A DNA stretch of 64,000 nt from an uncultured Muribaculaceae bacterium (lineage in GTDB: Bacteria; Bacteroidota; Bacteroidia; Bacteroidales; Muribaculaceae), in the NCBI GenBank assembly GCA_910577465.1, contig CAJTMM010000014.1:275-64274 (forward strand), given 5' to 3'. Position numbers and translations under genes: made by a program. A model generated the notes under the pieces. That model made no database searches, was not told where the DNA came from, and was given only the letters and a program-made list of their open reading frames with translations. Below, piece after piece: positions 53,299-61,955 of this stretch. Each line of letters opens with the position of its first letter. Position 1 is the first letter of the stretch.

Positions 53299-55479
53299 TT
53301 AATATCCCATTTCCGACAGGAATTTAATGCGCACAAGCCTTATTTCCTCCTCGGAGTATTCGTTGCCCAGCTCTTTATAAGCGTCATTCAAATCCCCGCT
53401 CTCGCTTTCTTTGAAATACTCGAATATGTCATCTTGCTGGTCATCATCGAGCAGTTCATTAATGTAATAGTTGACGTTGATTTTTGTTCCGGAATTAACT
53501 ATGCCTTCTATTTCGTCAAGTAGTTCATCAAACTCGAGACCCTTTGAACGGGCTACTTCATCAAGTGGGATTTTCCGGTCAATGGCATGTATTATCGCGA
53601 TTTTGACATTGCTTTTGCTTGCAACGCTACGCACAATGAGATCCTCCGGACGGTCTATTTCATTTTCCTCCACATGGCGGCGTATCACATTCACAAACTC
53701 CTCACCGTAACGTTTAGCCTTTCCCAGCCCTACTCCGGCTATGTTCGACAGCTCGTCGATGGTAATGGGATACGTAGTGGCCATTGCTTCAAGAGATGGA
53801 TCCTGAAATATGACGTATGGTGGCAATTCCAGTTTCTTGGCTACCTTCTTGCGCAAATCTTTCAATATTGAATACAACTCAGGGTCAGCGGCGCAACCGG
53901 CACCACTCTTTACCATCTCGGTATCCTCCTCTTCATTGAATTCAGTATCTTCGGCGATCTTGAACGATACCGGCTTTGATAAAAATGATGTACCCTTGGA
54001 TGTCACCTTCAGCAATCCGTAGTTTTCTATGTCACGTTCGATATATCCGGCTATGACAGCCTGACGAATCACTGCATTAAGGAATTTCGCATCAGCCGAT
54101 TCTTCACAACCGAACACATCCAGTTCATCGTGTTTGTAAGACTTAACATCGTTTGTAGCCTTCCCTTTCAATACATCTATAACATGGTCGGCCTTAAATT
54201 TTTCTTTCAGTGCCACTATTGTTTCAAGCACGGCACACAAATCATCTTTAGCTTCCACTTTCTTCTTGGGATTTAAACAATTGTCACAGTTCCCACAATT
54301 CTCTATCTCGTATTTTTCACCAAAATAATGCAGCAGCGATAATCGGCGGCATACACTTGATTCTGCATAGCTTGCGGTCTCCAATAGTAGCTGCCGGCCA
54401 ATCTCCTGTTCAGCAATAGGTTTATTCTGGATGAATTTCTCCATCTTTTGCAGATCCTTTGCCGCATAGAAAGTTATGCAACGCCCCTCACCTCCATCGC
54501 GACCGGCCCTGCCTGTCTCCTGATAGTATCCTTCAAGAGATTTGGGCATGTCATAATGTATCACAAATCGCACGTCAGGTTTGTCAATACCCATACCAAA
54601 TGCTATTGTGGCAACAATGACATCCACCTTCTCATACAGGAATGCATCCTGATTGGCAGAGCGCGTGGCTCCATCCATTCCGGCATGGTAAGGCAACGCT
54701 TTTATATCGTTCACAATAAGCATTTCGGCAAGTTCCTCCACCTTCTTACGGCTGAGGCAATATATTATGCCCGACTTACCTTCCATGCTTTTGATAAACT
54801 TTATAATGTCCTTATCTATCGATGCGGTTTTAGGGCGTATTTCGTAATACAGATTCTGACGATTGAACGACGATTTGAATACATTCGCGTCGAGCATACC
54901 GAGATTCTTCTGTATATCATGCTGTACCTTAGGAGTGGCAGTAGCAGTAAGCGCTATCACAGGACGCTTGCCGATTTCGCTTATTATCGGGCGTATTCGT
55001 CTGTATTCCGGACGGAAGTCATGCCCCCACTCAGATATACAGTGAGCTTCATCCACGGCGTAAAACGATATCTTGACCGTTTTAAGGAACTCTACATACT
55101 CATCTTTGGTCAACGATTCCGGTGCCACATAAAGCAGTTTGGTTTTCCCGGAGATGATGTCACTCTTCACCTGGTCTATCGCCGATTTGTTAAGTGATGA
55201 ATTCAGGAAATGCGCCACACCATCCTCTTCGCTGAAATTGCGCATCGCATCCACTTGATTTTTCATCAATGCAATGAGCGGTGATATTACTATTGCCGTG
55301 CCGTCCATCATAAGCGATGGAAGTTGATAGCAAAGCGATTTCCCGCCACCTGTAGGCATGAGCACGAATGTGTCGTTACCTTCAAGCAGACTGGTTATTA
55401 TCGCTTCTTGGTTTCCCTTGAATGTATCGAACCCGAAATATTGTTTCAAGGCATCGGTGAGCACGGTTTTAGTAGCCAT
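53299..55479 (-). CDS. recQ: ATP-dependent DNA helicase RecQ
   Basis: A 726-residue 3'-5' helicase for recombination and repair. Motif I is MPTGGGKSLCYQLP, motif II DEAHCISEWGHDFRPEYRR, and motif VI QETGRAGRDGGEG. The zinc-binding domain has C-x-n-CGNCDNC, followed by a winged helix and an HRDC domain (about 550-625). A further C-terminal extension of about 100 residues is acidic. It lies 47 bp after clpX, matching the Bacteroides order tig-clpP-clpX-recQ. Confidence 0.95.
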   Translation of the reverse strand: MATKTVLTDALKQYFGFDTFKGNQEAIITSLLEGNDTFVLMPTGGGKSLCYQLPSLMMDGTAIVISPLIALMKNQVDAMRNFSEEDGVAHFLNSSLNKSAIDQVKSDIISGKTKLLYVAPESLTKDEYVEFLKTVKISFYAVDEAHCISEWGHDFRPEYRRIRPIISEIGKRPVIALTATATPKVQHDIQKNLGMLDANVFKSSFNRQNLYYEIRPKTASIDKDIIKFIKSMEGKSGIIYCLSRKKVEELAEMLIVNDIKALPYHAGMDGATRSANQDAFLYEKVDVIVATIAFGMGIDKPDVRFVIHYDMPKSLEGYYQETGRAGRDGGEGRCITFYAAKDLQKMEKFIQNKPIAEQEIGRQLLLETASYAESSVCRRLSLLHYFGEKYEIENCGNCDNCLNPKKKVEAKDDLCAVLETIVALKEKFKADHVIDVLKGKATNDVKSYKHDELDVFGCEESADAKFLNAVIRQAVIAGYIERDIENYGLLKVTSKGTSFLSKPVSFKIAEDTEFNEEEDTEMVKSGAGCAADPELYSILKDLRKKVAKKLELPPYVIFQDPSLEAMATTYPITIDELSNIAGVGLGKAKRYGEEFVNVIRRHVEENEIDRPEDLIVRSVASKSNVKIAIIHAIDRKIPLDEVARSKGLEFDELLDEIEGIVNSGTKINVNYYINELLDDDQQDDIFEYFKESESGDLNDAYKELGNEYSEEEIRLVRIKFLSEMGY

Positions 55480-55526
55480 GGAGGTAGAGTATTAGAGCTA
55501 TGGGATATACTGTGTTTACTTTATCA

Positions 55527-56807
55527 TTATATGTTGTTAACTTCAAAATTCGCCGCCTTGAGTTTCTCCAAAGCATATTCCGATGAAACTTCAAAGCTTG
55601 TAAGTTCTGTTGACGGGATATCAAACATGGCATCCATCATTATCGTTTCCACGATTGAGCGTAGACCTCGGGCTCCAAGTTTGTATTCAATGGCTTTGTC
55701 TACCACCAAATCAAGAGCCTCGGGGGTAAATGTCAGTTTCACGCCATCCATTGCAAACAATTTCTCGTACTGCTTGATTATTGCATTCTTTGGTTCAGTG
55801 AGCACCCGACGCAACGCATCGCGATCCAATGGTTCCAAATGTGTCAATATCGGCAAACGACCTATGATCTCAGGAATCAGACCGAACGATTTCAAATCCT
55901 GTGGAGCCACATATTGCAGGAAATTGTTGCGGTCCACACCCTTGCGGGCGGTATTGCTGTAGCCCACCACGTGGGAGTTCAGTCGCTGTGCTATCTTGCG
56001 CTCAATTCCGTCAAACGCCCCGCCGCAAATAAACAGTATGTTTTTTGTATCAACGGGTATCATGCGCTGTTCCGGATGCTTTCTGCCACCCTGTGGCGGC
56101 ACATTCACCACTGAACCCTCAAGGAGTTTGAGCAACCCCTGTTGCACGCCTTCGCCGCTCACGTCACGTGTTATCGACGGATTGTCGCCTTTACGGGCTA
56201 TTTTGTCAATCTCATCTATAAATACTATGCCGCGTTGAGCCTTTTCGACATCGTAGTCCGATGCCTGAAGCAGACGGGTCAGCAAACTTTCTATATCCTC
56301 GCCCACATATCCGGCTTCTGTCAGCACTGTGGCATCAACGATGGTAAACGGCACATCGAGCAGTCGGGCAATCGTTTTTGCCAGCAATGTCTTGCCGGTA
56401 CCTGTAGGGCCCACAAGTATGATATTGCTTTTTTCAATATCCACATCGTCATCGTGCTGCGCCAATCGTTTGTAATGGTTGTACACAGCTACCGACAGAT
56501 ATCTCTTCGCTGAGTCCTGCCCTATCACATAACTGTCCAGAAAGCGGCATATATCTTGGGGCTTAGGGATTTCGTTAAGGGATTTCACATCGGAACCGGA
56601 ATCTTTTGCGCCTTTAGCGGGAGCCAGACCGTTCTCAACCTTGAATTCGGCAATCACATCGTGAAGGTGGTCTACACATTCCGAGCAGATGTAGGCATTC
56701 TCGCTGTAAGGACTCGGCACCATTACCACATTGGCGTCATCAGCACTCTGTCCGCAGAATGAGCAATGTATACCGTTATTGTCGCCGGTATTACGTTTTT
56801 TTGACAT
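55527..56807 (-). CDS. clpX: ATP-dependent Clp protease ATP-binding subunit ClpX
   Basis: A 426-residue AAA+ unfoldase feeding ClpP. The N-terminal zinc domain is CSFCGQ...YICSECVDHL (about residues 16-42). Walker A is GPTGTGKTLLAKT, Walker B IVFIDEIDKIARK, and the sensor and pore regions VGYSN and the ClpP-contact IGF-like loop IPEIIGRLPIL follow. It lies 15 bp after clpP. Confidence 0.97.
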   Translation of the reverse strand: MSKKRNTGDNNGIHCSFCGQSADDANVVMVPSPYSENAYICSECVDHLHDVIAEFKVENGLAPAKGAKDSGSDVKSLNEIPKPQDICRFLDSYVIGQDSAKRYLSVAVYNHYKRLAQHDDDVDIEKSNIILVGPTGTGKTLLAKTIARLLDVPFTIVDATVLTEAGYVGEDIESLLTRLLQASDYDVEKAQRGIVFIDEIDKIARKGDNPSITRDVSGEGVQQGLLKLLEGSVVNVPPQGGRKHPEQRMIPVDTKNILFICGGAFDGIERKIAQRLNSHVVGYSNTARKGVDRNNFLQYVAPQDLKSFGLIPEIIGRLPILTHLEPLDRDALRRVLTEPKNAIIKQYEKLFAMDGVKLTFTPEALDLVVDKAIEYKLGARGLRSIVETIMMDAMFDIPSTELTSFEVSSEYALEKLKAANFEVNNI

Positions 56808-56822
56808 AGCTAACTTCTGTGA

Positions 56823-57497
56823 TTAGTGTTTTGCCTTGACAAGCACGTCGTCAATCATGCCATATTCCTTAGCCTCTATTGCGGTCATCCAGTAATCGCG
56901 GTCGGAGTCGCGTTCCACGCGGTCAAATGGTTGTCCTGAATGGTCGGCTATGATAGTGTACAGCTCTTTCTTTAGTTTCTGTATCTCGCGGGCGGTGATT
57001 TCGATATCCGAAGCCTGACCTTGCGCGCCACCCATCGGCTGATGGATCATCACACGGGAATGTTTCAACGCAAATCTCTTCCCCTGGGCACCCGAAACCA
57101 GCAGTACAGCTGCCATGGAAGCTGCCATGCCGGTACATATTGTGGCTACGTCGCTCGATATGTATTGCATCGTGTCATATATCCCCAATCCGGCATACAC
57201 TGACCCGCCGGGAGAATTGATGTAGATATTCACATCTTTACCGGGATCCGTGGAGTCAAGATACAGCAGCTGGGCCTGTATCACATTGGCGGTATAATCA
57301 TTCACGTCAGTGCCGAGGAATATCACCCTGTCCATCATCAAACGTGAAAATACATCCATCTGCGCCACATTCAACTGGCGTTCTTCTATAATAGTAGGTG
57401 AAATATAGCTCGAGGTAATGGATGATGCGTATTGGTCAAGTGCCAATCCATTCATACCAAGATGCTTTACTGCATAATTCCTGAAATCGTTATTCAT
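56823..57497 (-). CDS. clpP: ATP-dependent Clp protease proteolytic subunit ClpP
   Basis: A 224-residue serine peptidase forming the ClpXP barrel. The nucleophile Ser is in CTGMAASMAAVLLVSG, the His in SRVMIHQPMGGAQGQ, and the Asp in VERDSDRDYWMTA. INSPGGSVYAGLGIYDTM is also diagnostic. It has its own full promoter at 57530-57560, separating it from the GH92 gene upstream. Confidence 0.97.
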   Translation of the reverse strand: MNNDFRNYAVKHLGMNGLALDQYASSITSSYISPTIIEERQLNVAQMDVFSRLMMDRVIFLGTDVNDYTANVIQAQLLYLDSTDPGKDVNIYINSPGGSVYAGLGIYDTMQYISSDVATICTGMAASMAAVLLVSGAQGKRFALKHSRVMIHQPMGGAQGQASDIEITAREIQKLKKELYTIIADHSGQPFDRVERDSDRDYWMTAIEAKEYGMIDDVLVKAKH

Positions 57498-57529
57498 ATA
57501 TAAAATGTTCTATATTTGATTTTCTTATT

Positions 57530-57560
57530 CAAAGTTACGAAAATTTCCGTCAAAAACAAA
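57530..57560 (-). promoter_or_regulatory. Full Bacteroidota promoter (TTTG-N19-TAACTTTG) for clpP-clpX
   Basis: On the reverse strand, TTTG (57560-57557) is followed after exactly 19 nt by TAACTTTG (57537-57530). It lies 33 bp before the clpP ATG at 57497 and just past the GH92 stop. Confidence 0.75.
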
Positions 57561-57577
57561 TTTCAAACCTCCATTTA

Positions 57578-59803
57578 TCAGTCGTCATACCATTTCGACC
57601 CAGGTTCTGATACCATTTCGAGTTCTATCACAGCCCCGTTCTCTATCTGAGAGTGAGTGATATAGCTCTTCCGGTATTCTTCGCCGTTGACTTTGACGGA
57701 TTTCACATATATATTTTCGCGGCTCACATTGGGCGCGAGTACTGTAAACGTATTGCCGTTGTCGAGATGCAATTTCATCTCTTTGAACAAGGGGGTGCCT
57801 ATTTCATACATCCCGCTTACCGCATCTACCGGATAGAAGCCCATGGCGCTGAGCACATACCATGCCGACATCTGGCCGCAATCCTCATTGCCGCATAGTC
57901 CGGCAGGAGCATTGAAGTACAGCTCATGCATCACCTTCGATGCGTAATATGCCGTCTGCCATGGCTTGCCGGCTTTGTTGTATAGATATATCACATGGTG
58001 GCTTGGCTCATTGCCGTGTGCGTACTGCCCTATCATACCGGTGCTGAATATCGGCAATTCTGAATTTTCGGCGGGTACGTACGTGAACATCTCGTCAAGA
58101 CGCGCCGCGAATTTATCTTTACCGCCCATCAGCGCCATCAGTCCGGGTATATCATGCTGTACCGACCACAGATAGTGCCATCCGTTGCTTTCGCAAATGT
58201 GCGGAGTATATTCGTCAGGGCTGTAATTGGGCTGCCATGAGCCATCGGTGGCTTTGGGTTGCATGAATCCGGTAGCGGGATTGAACACGTTCTTGTAGTT
58301 GAGCGCGCGGTTATAGAATTCATCGGCTATCTCTTTCTTGCCCATTTTTTCTGCCATACGGGCTATGCAGTAGTCGTCGTACGCATATTCCAATGTGCGT
58401 GACATTGACCAATCGTCTGCATTGTATGGATCCACTATGTCGTAAGGCACATAACCGTTCTTCTTATAGCTGCCTATGCCTCGGTATTCATCGATGTTGG
58501 CGGTTTTCACACAGGCTTCAAGTGCCTTTTCGGCATCGAAATCACCTATCCCCTTCAGATAAGCGTCCACTATTACCGGTACGGCATGATAGCCGATCAT
58601 CATATCGGTTTCACCTCCTTGGAAGTTCCATACCGGCAGACGTCCGTTCTGGTCATAAAATGCTATGAACGATTTCACCATGTCATTCACCCGTTCAGGC
58701 TGAGTGTAGGTAAATAGTGGGTGCGATGCGCGGAATGTGTCCCACAGCGAGAACGTGCTGTAGTTTGTCCATCCGTCAGCTTGGTGTATCTGTTTGTCTG
58801 GACCGCGGTAACGCCCGTCCACATCGCCATATATGGTGGGGGCAAGCATGCTGTGGTATAGCGCGGTGTAGAAATTCACCTTGTCATTGATGCTGTCACC
58901 GGACACTTCTATGCGGCCCAGCTCCTTGTTCCACATTTCTTTTGCTTTGGCAAGATATTTGTCAAAATCATTATCGGACACCTCGGCGGCAAGGTTCTTT
59001 GCCGCACCCTCTTCATCCACGGCGGAAATGGCGGTGCTTACCACCAATTGTTCCCCTTCGGAGGTCTTGAAATTAAACCGCGCCACCATAGCGTATTTCC
59101 CGTTAGGCTGATTGGTGTCTGCATCTGTTAGGGCTGTGGTGTCGATTACCACAGAATCCCATGGACGGGAGAAGCGGCTGCGGAAATAGACACGTTGGTC
59201 GCGTGCCCAACCTGTGGAGAATCGGTAGCCTTGTACCGTTGCGGAATCCACTATTTCAATCTTTGTGTCAACGGTTGCATCCCAGTTCATGGCTTTTTTC
59301 AAGTCCAGGAACACGGCGGCATCGCCTTCTGGGAAGGTATAACGTTGTATGCCTGCGCGCTCGGTGGCGGTAAGCTCTACCTTTATACCATAGTCTTTGA
59401 GTATTACGCTGTAATATCCTGCCGATGCGGTCTCATCCTCATGGTCGAATTTCGAATGGATTCCGAGAGGCTCCGGTGCTTCTTTGTACGGAACCATTAC
59501 CGGCATAAACGAGATGTCGTAGAGGTCTCCCGCCCCGGTTCCCGATAAGTGGGTGTGGCTGAACCCCGCTATCGTGCTGTCCGGATAGAAATAACCCGAT
59601 ATGCGGTCCCATCCGGGCAGGCCGTTATCTGGACTCAGTTGCACCATGCCGAATGGGACTTGTGCTCCGGGGTATGTGTTTCCGGTAAAGTCTGTGCCTA
59701 TAAGCGGATTCACTAATGCCGAATAATCGACATCTTGAGGAGCGTTATTTTCAGAACACGACGCCACCGTGGCTGCCGATAACATAATCGATTGTATTTT
59801 CAT
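57578..59803 (-). CDS. Glycoside hydrolase family 92 alpha-mannosidase lipoprotein
   Basis: A 741-residue exported enzyme, lipobox VASC (Cys 16). The GH92 opening VNPLIGTD...NTYPGAQVPFGMVQLSPD is plain, followed by GYFYPDSTIAGFSHTHLSGTGAGDLYD. The catalytic domain has TFSLWDTFRASHPLFT, FQGGETDMMIGYHA and CGNEDCGQMSAWYVLSAMGFYPV, with the acidic residues and metal sites of the family. It cleaves alpha-mannosides, probably of host N-glycans or yeast mannan, at the cell surface or in the periplasm. No SusC/SusD or other CAZyme gene is nearby. It interrupts the usual tig-clpP order. Confidence 0.94.
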   Translation of the reverse strand: MKIQSIMLSAATVASCSENNAPQDVDYSALVNPLIGTDFTGNTYPGAQVPFGMVQLSPDNGLPGWDRISGYFYPDSTIAGFSHTHLSGTGAGDLYDISFMPVMVPYKEAPEPLGIHSKFDHEDETASAGYYSVILKDYGIKVELTATERAGIQRYTFPEGDAAVFLDLKKAMNWDATVDTKIEIVDSATVQGYRFSTGWARDQRVYFRSRFSRPWDSVVIDTTALTDADTNQPNGKYAMVARFNFKTSEGEQLVVSTAISAVDEEGAAKNLAAEVSDNDFDKYLAKAKEMWNKELGRIEVSGDSINDKVNFYTALYHSMLAPTIYGDVDGRYRGPDKQIHQADGWTNYSTFSLWDTFRASHPLFTYTQPERVNDMVKSFIAFYDQNGRLPVWNFQGGETDMMIGYHAVPVIVDAYLKGIGDFDAEKALEACVKTANIDEYRGIGSYKKNGYVPYDIVDPYNADDWSMSRTLEYAYDDYCIARMAEKMGKKEIADEFYNRALNYKNVFNPATGFMQPKATDGSWQPNYSPDEYTPHICESNGWHYLWSVQHDIPGLMALMGGKDKFAARLDEMFTYVPAENSELPIFSTGMIGQYAHGNEPSHHVIYLYNKAGKPWQTAYYASKVMHELYFNAPAGLCGNEDCGQMSAWYVLSAMGFYPVDAVSGMYEIGTPLFKEMKLHLDNGNTFTVLAPNVSRENIYVKSVKVNGEEYRKSYITHSQIENGAVIELEMVSEPGSKWYDD

Positions 59804-59847
59804 GTTTCTAATGTATAGAGCAGTATTTCATAAAAAATCTCACTATA

Positions 59848-59855
59848 CAAAATTA
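59848..59855 (-). promoter_or_regulatory. -7 element (TAATTTTG) for the GH92 gene
   Basis: The reverse strand reads TAATTTTG, 44 bp before the ATG at 59803. No clear -33 element. Confidence 0.45.
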
Positions 59856-59924
59856 TAAAATATTCCGGGCAAATAAAAACCGGTAAGATTATTTCACAAA
59901 TTCAAATGTATTAATGATTTAATA

Positions 59925-59972
59925 AAAACAGAAGCGGAGCCATTCACCAAGTGAGTGGCCCCGCTGTTTTTT
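59925..59972 (-). terminator. Intrinsic terminator after trigger factor
   Basis: AGCGGAGCCATTCAC (59933-59947) pairs with GTGAGTGGCCCCGCT (59951-59965) with one mismatch and one G-U. T tracts occur on both sides, so it may work both ways; on the reverse strand it ends tig transcription 43 bp past the stop. Confidence 0.8.
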
Positions 59973-60007
59973 ATCTGGAGACAAGTCTCCCTATGTCTGA
60001 AAATGCA

Positions 60008-61369
60008 TTAGAGCTTAGATGCGATTTCCTTGAATTCGTCGAGTGACACAGTCTCTTCTGCCAATGTCACGGCGTTTTGCAAGGCATCGAACAATTTGAT
60101 ATCACCGACTTGCTCTATCAAGCGACCGCGGTAATTCTTGTCGTCGAGGATGTTTTGGGCATAACGGGTGATTGTTTCGTCATCCATGTTGGTCATGCCG
60201 TACTGCGCAAACTGACGGGCGGCCATGTTTTTGGCAAACTGCAACAGGTCGTCTTGCTCTATCTTGACGCCGAGTTTGTTGGCTACCTGTTCTTTGATGA
60301 GCTGCCACTTCAGGTCAGCCTGCATCTTTGCATATTCCTCATCGATGTTGCTTTCGTTCAAGCCTTCGTTGCGGCTTATGAGCCATGCTTTGAGGATGGT
60401 GTCGGGCAATTGCATTTCGCCGTATTTACCCATAAGTTCCTTGCGGGCTGAGAAGCGGAATATCATTTCGCTGTTGCCTTTCAGTTCGCCTGCTATGATC
60501 TCTTTCACGGCAGCGCGGTACTCCTCTTCGTTGTGTACCTTATCCTTGCCGAATACATTGGTGTAGAATTCTTCACCATATTCAGCGGGGCGCACTACGA
60601 TTATTTCAGAGATGGCAATTTCAAAATCGCCTTGTACGGCTGCAGTACGTTCCTTGTCGATATTCAACATCGATGAAAGCTCGGTGATGTTGCCGTCAGC
60701 TGCTTTGCGGGGGTTGAATACCACCTTGTCGCCTACTTTCTTGCCTTCGAATTTTGCAGCTTCTTCTTTGTCCACAAAATACATTGGAGCTACGATACCG
60801 CTTACCACTTGGATTGCGTCCTCGCCTTCCTTTACGGTGCCGTCTTCGTTAAGCTCCATTATGGCACCCTTTACAAGTGCGTCGTGTTCAAATTCCTCGC
60901 CGGGAACCTGTGCACCGAAGCGCTTGCGAAATGCCGCATCCTGTTCAGCGATCATTTCGTCGCTGACAGCGATATTGTAGTAAGGGATGGTTACCGACTT
61001 GTCAAGTTCTATGTTCAACTCGGGTGCAAGGGCAAGGTCGTACTCAAAAGTGAAATCCTTTTGGTTCTTCAAGTCAAGTTCCTTGACCTCTACAGGCATT
61101 GGCTGACCCAATACATTGAGTTTGTTCTCTTCGATATATTTCATCACTGCATCAAATACCACCTGATTGATTACATCACTGGTTACTTGACGGCCGAAAC
61201 GACGCTGGAGGTCGGCAATGCTGATATGGCCTTTGCGGAATCCGGGGATTTGATGTGTGCGACCTATCTTTTTGAGGTCTTCTGTTACTTTTGCTTTGTA
61301 GTCGTTTTCTTCAACCGATACGGTAAGACGCATGCTCACAGCATCGGTATTGTTGGCGGTTATATTCAT
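60008..61369 (-). CDS. tig: Trigger factor (ribosome-associated chaperone)
   Basis: A 453-residue folding chaperone. The N-terminal ribosome-binding domain has GFRKGHISIADLQRRFG (a variant of the usual GFRxGxxP signature), followed by a PPIase-like domain (about 155-245) and a helical C-terminal chaperone domain. Bacteroidota trigger factors are often weakly conserved, and the position upstream of clpP-clpX supports the call. Promoter at 61412-61442. Confidence 0.92.
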   Translation of the reverse strand: MNITANNTDAVSMRLTVSVEENDYKAKVTEDLKKIGRTHQIPGFRKGHISIADLQRRFGRQVTSDVINQVVFDAVMKYIEENKLNVLGQPMPVEVKELDLKNQKDFTFEYDLALAPELNIELDKSVTIPYYNIAVSDEMIAEQDAAFRKRFGAQVPGEEFEHDALVKGAIMELNEDGTVKEGEDAIQVVSGIVAPMYFVDKEEAAKFEGKKVGDKVVFNPRKAADGNITELSSMLNIDKERTAAVQGDFEIAISEIIVVRPAEYGEEFYTNVFGKDKVHNEEEYRAAVKEIIAGELKGNSEMIFRFSARKELMGKYGEMQLPDTILKAWLISRNEGLNESNIDEEYAKMQADLKWQLIKEQVANKLGVKIEQDDLLQFAKNMAARQFAQYGMTNMDDETITRYAQNILDDKNYRGRLIEQVGDIKLFDALQNAVTLAEETVSLDEFKEIASKL

Positions 61370-61411
61370 AACTTGTTTATGATGATTATTTAATATTATT
61401 CAATCGAATTG

Positions 61412-61442
61412 CAAAATTAATACAAATAATCGATTGCGCAAT
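61412..61442 (-). promoter_or_regulatory. Bacteroidota promoter (ATTG-N19-TAATTTTG) for tig
   Basis: The reverse strand has ATTG (61442-61439), 19 nt, then TAATTTTG (61419-61412), 43 bp before the ATG at 61369. A run of ten G lies 37 bp upstream of the -33 element. Confidence 0.6.
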
Positions 61443-61478
61443 TTAACTTAACCAAATTTACATAAATTCTCTTGCCTT

Positions 61479-61488
61479 GGGGGGGGGG
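61479..61488. repeat. Homopolymer of ten G
   Basis: Ten consecutive G on the forward strand in the 236-bp gap between tig and the His-rich lipoprotein gene. Such tracts are prone to slippage. Confidence 0.85.
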
Positions 61489-61503
61489 TCGGGCATCTTG
61501 TTC

Positions 61504-61542
61504 GGCGGCATTATTGCCGCCCTGCCCGATAAAAACCGGGCA
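61504..61542. repeat. Two adjacent GC-rich hairpins
   Basis: GGCGGCA-TTAT-TGCCGCC at 61504-61521 is followed by TGCCCG...CGGGCA at 61523-61542. No T tract follows on the reverse strand, so terminator function for the small lipoprotein gene is uncertain. Confidence 0.5.
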
Positions 61543-61605
61543 AAGCGGCGCAGTCTGTTATGTTATGGTCTGTGTTGATTACAGAATTTTGGTCACACCG
61601 GACGA

Positions 61606-61833
61606 TTAGTCGTCATCATCGTCGTGATGATGTTTCTTATGATGTTTTTTATATTTCTTATATTTTTTGTGCTTTTTATGCTTCTTGTGGTGATGTCCGT
61701 AGTCATCTCCGCTGTAGTAGTCGTTTTCCACGCCCCAATAACTGTGCATTGAGCCACACGAGGTGAGCGCCGTTCCTCCCGAAAGCATAATCACCGCAGC
61801 CAGTAACCAGATTAATCCTCTCTTCTTTGTCAT
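61606..61833 (-). CDS. Small lipoprotein with His/Lys-rich tract and poly-Asp tail
   Basis: A 75-residue protein. Residues 1-26 form a lipoprotein signal (lipobox LTSC, Cys 26). The mature part is short: a Tyr/Gly/Asp linker, then an extreme low-complexity tail of alternating His, Lys and Tyr (HHHKKHKKHKKYKKYKK and so on), ending in His-His-His and five Asp. The tail suggests metal ion or polyanion binding at the membrane; this is inference. I know no named family. It is divergent from prfA. Confidence 0.75.
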   Translation of the reverse strand: MTKKRGLIWLLAAVIMLSGGTALTSCGSMHSYWGVENDYYSGDDYGHHHKKHKKHKKYKKYKKHHKKHHHDDDDD

Positions 61834-61903
61834 AATTCAACGTTTATAGATGAAACATTTATATTTACGACAACAAACGCCGCGTTTTTGTTCGATAAGT
61901 CGA

Positions 61904-61934
61904 TTGGCTATATGAGGGATTATTAGTAACTTCG
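61904..61934 (+). promoter_or_regulatory. Probable promoter (TTGG-N19-TAACTTCG) for prfA
   Basis: TTGG at 61904-61907 and TAACTTCG at 61927-61934, 19 nt apart, each one mismatch or so from consensus. The ATG of prfA is at 61956. Confidence 0.45.
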
Positions 61935-61955
61935 CGGAAAATTCTACTGGATTAT

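Noticed and set aside
54448..55197. 249-codon forward reading frame opposite recQ
   Set aside because: It is antisense to conserved helicase motifs and has no signal, promoter or recognisable domain; a shadow of recQ codon use.
60809..61393. 194-codon forward reading frame opposite trigger factor
   Set aside because: Antisense to tig, Cys/Phe-rich random-looking composition, no promoter in front.
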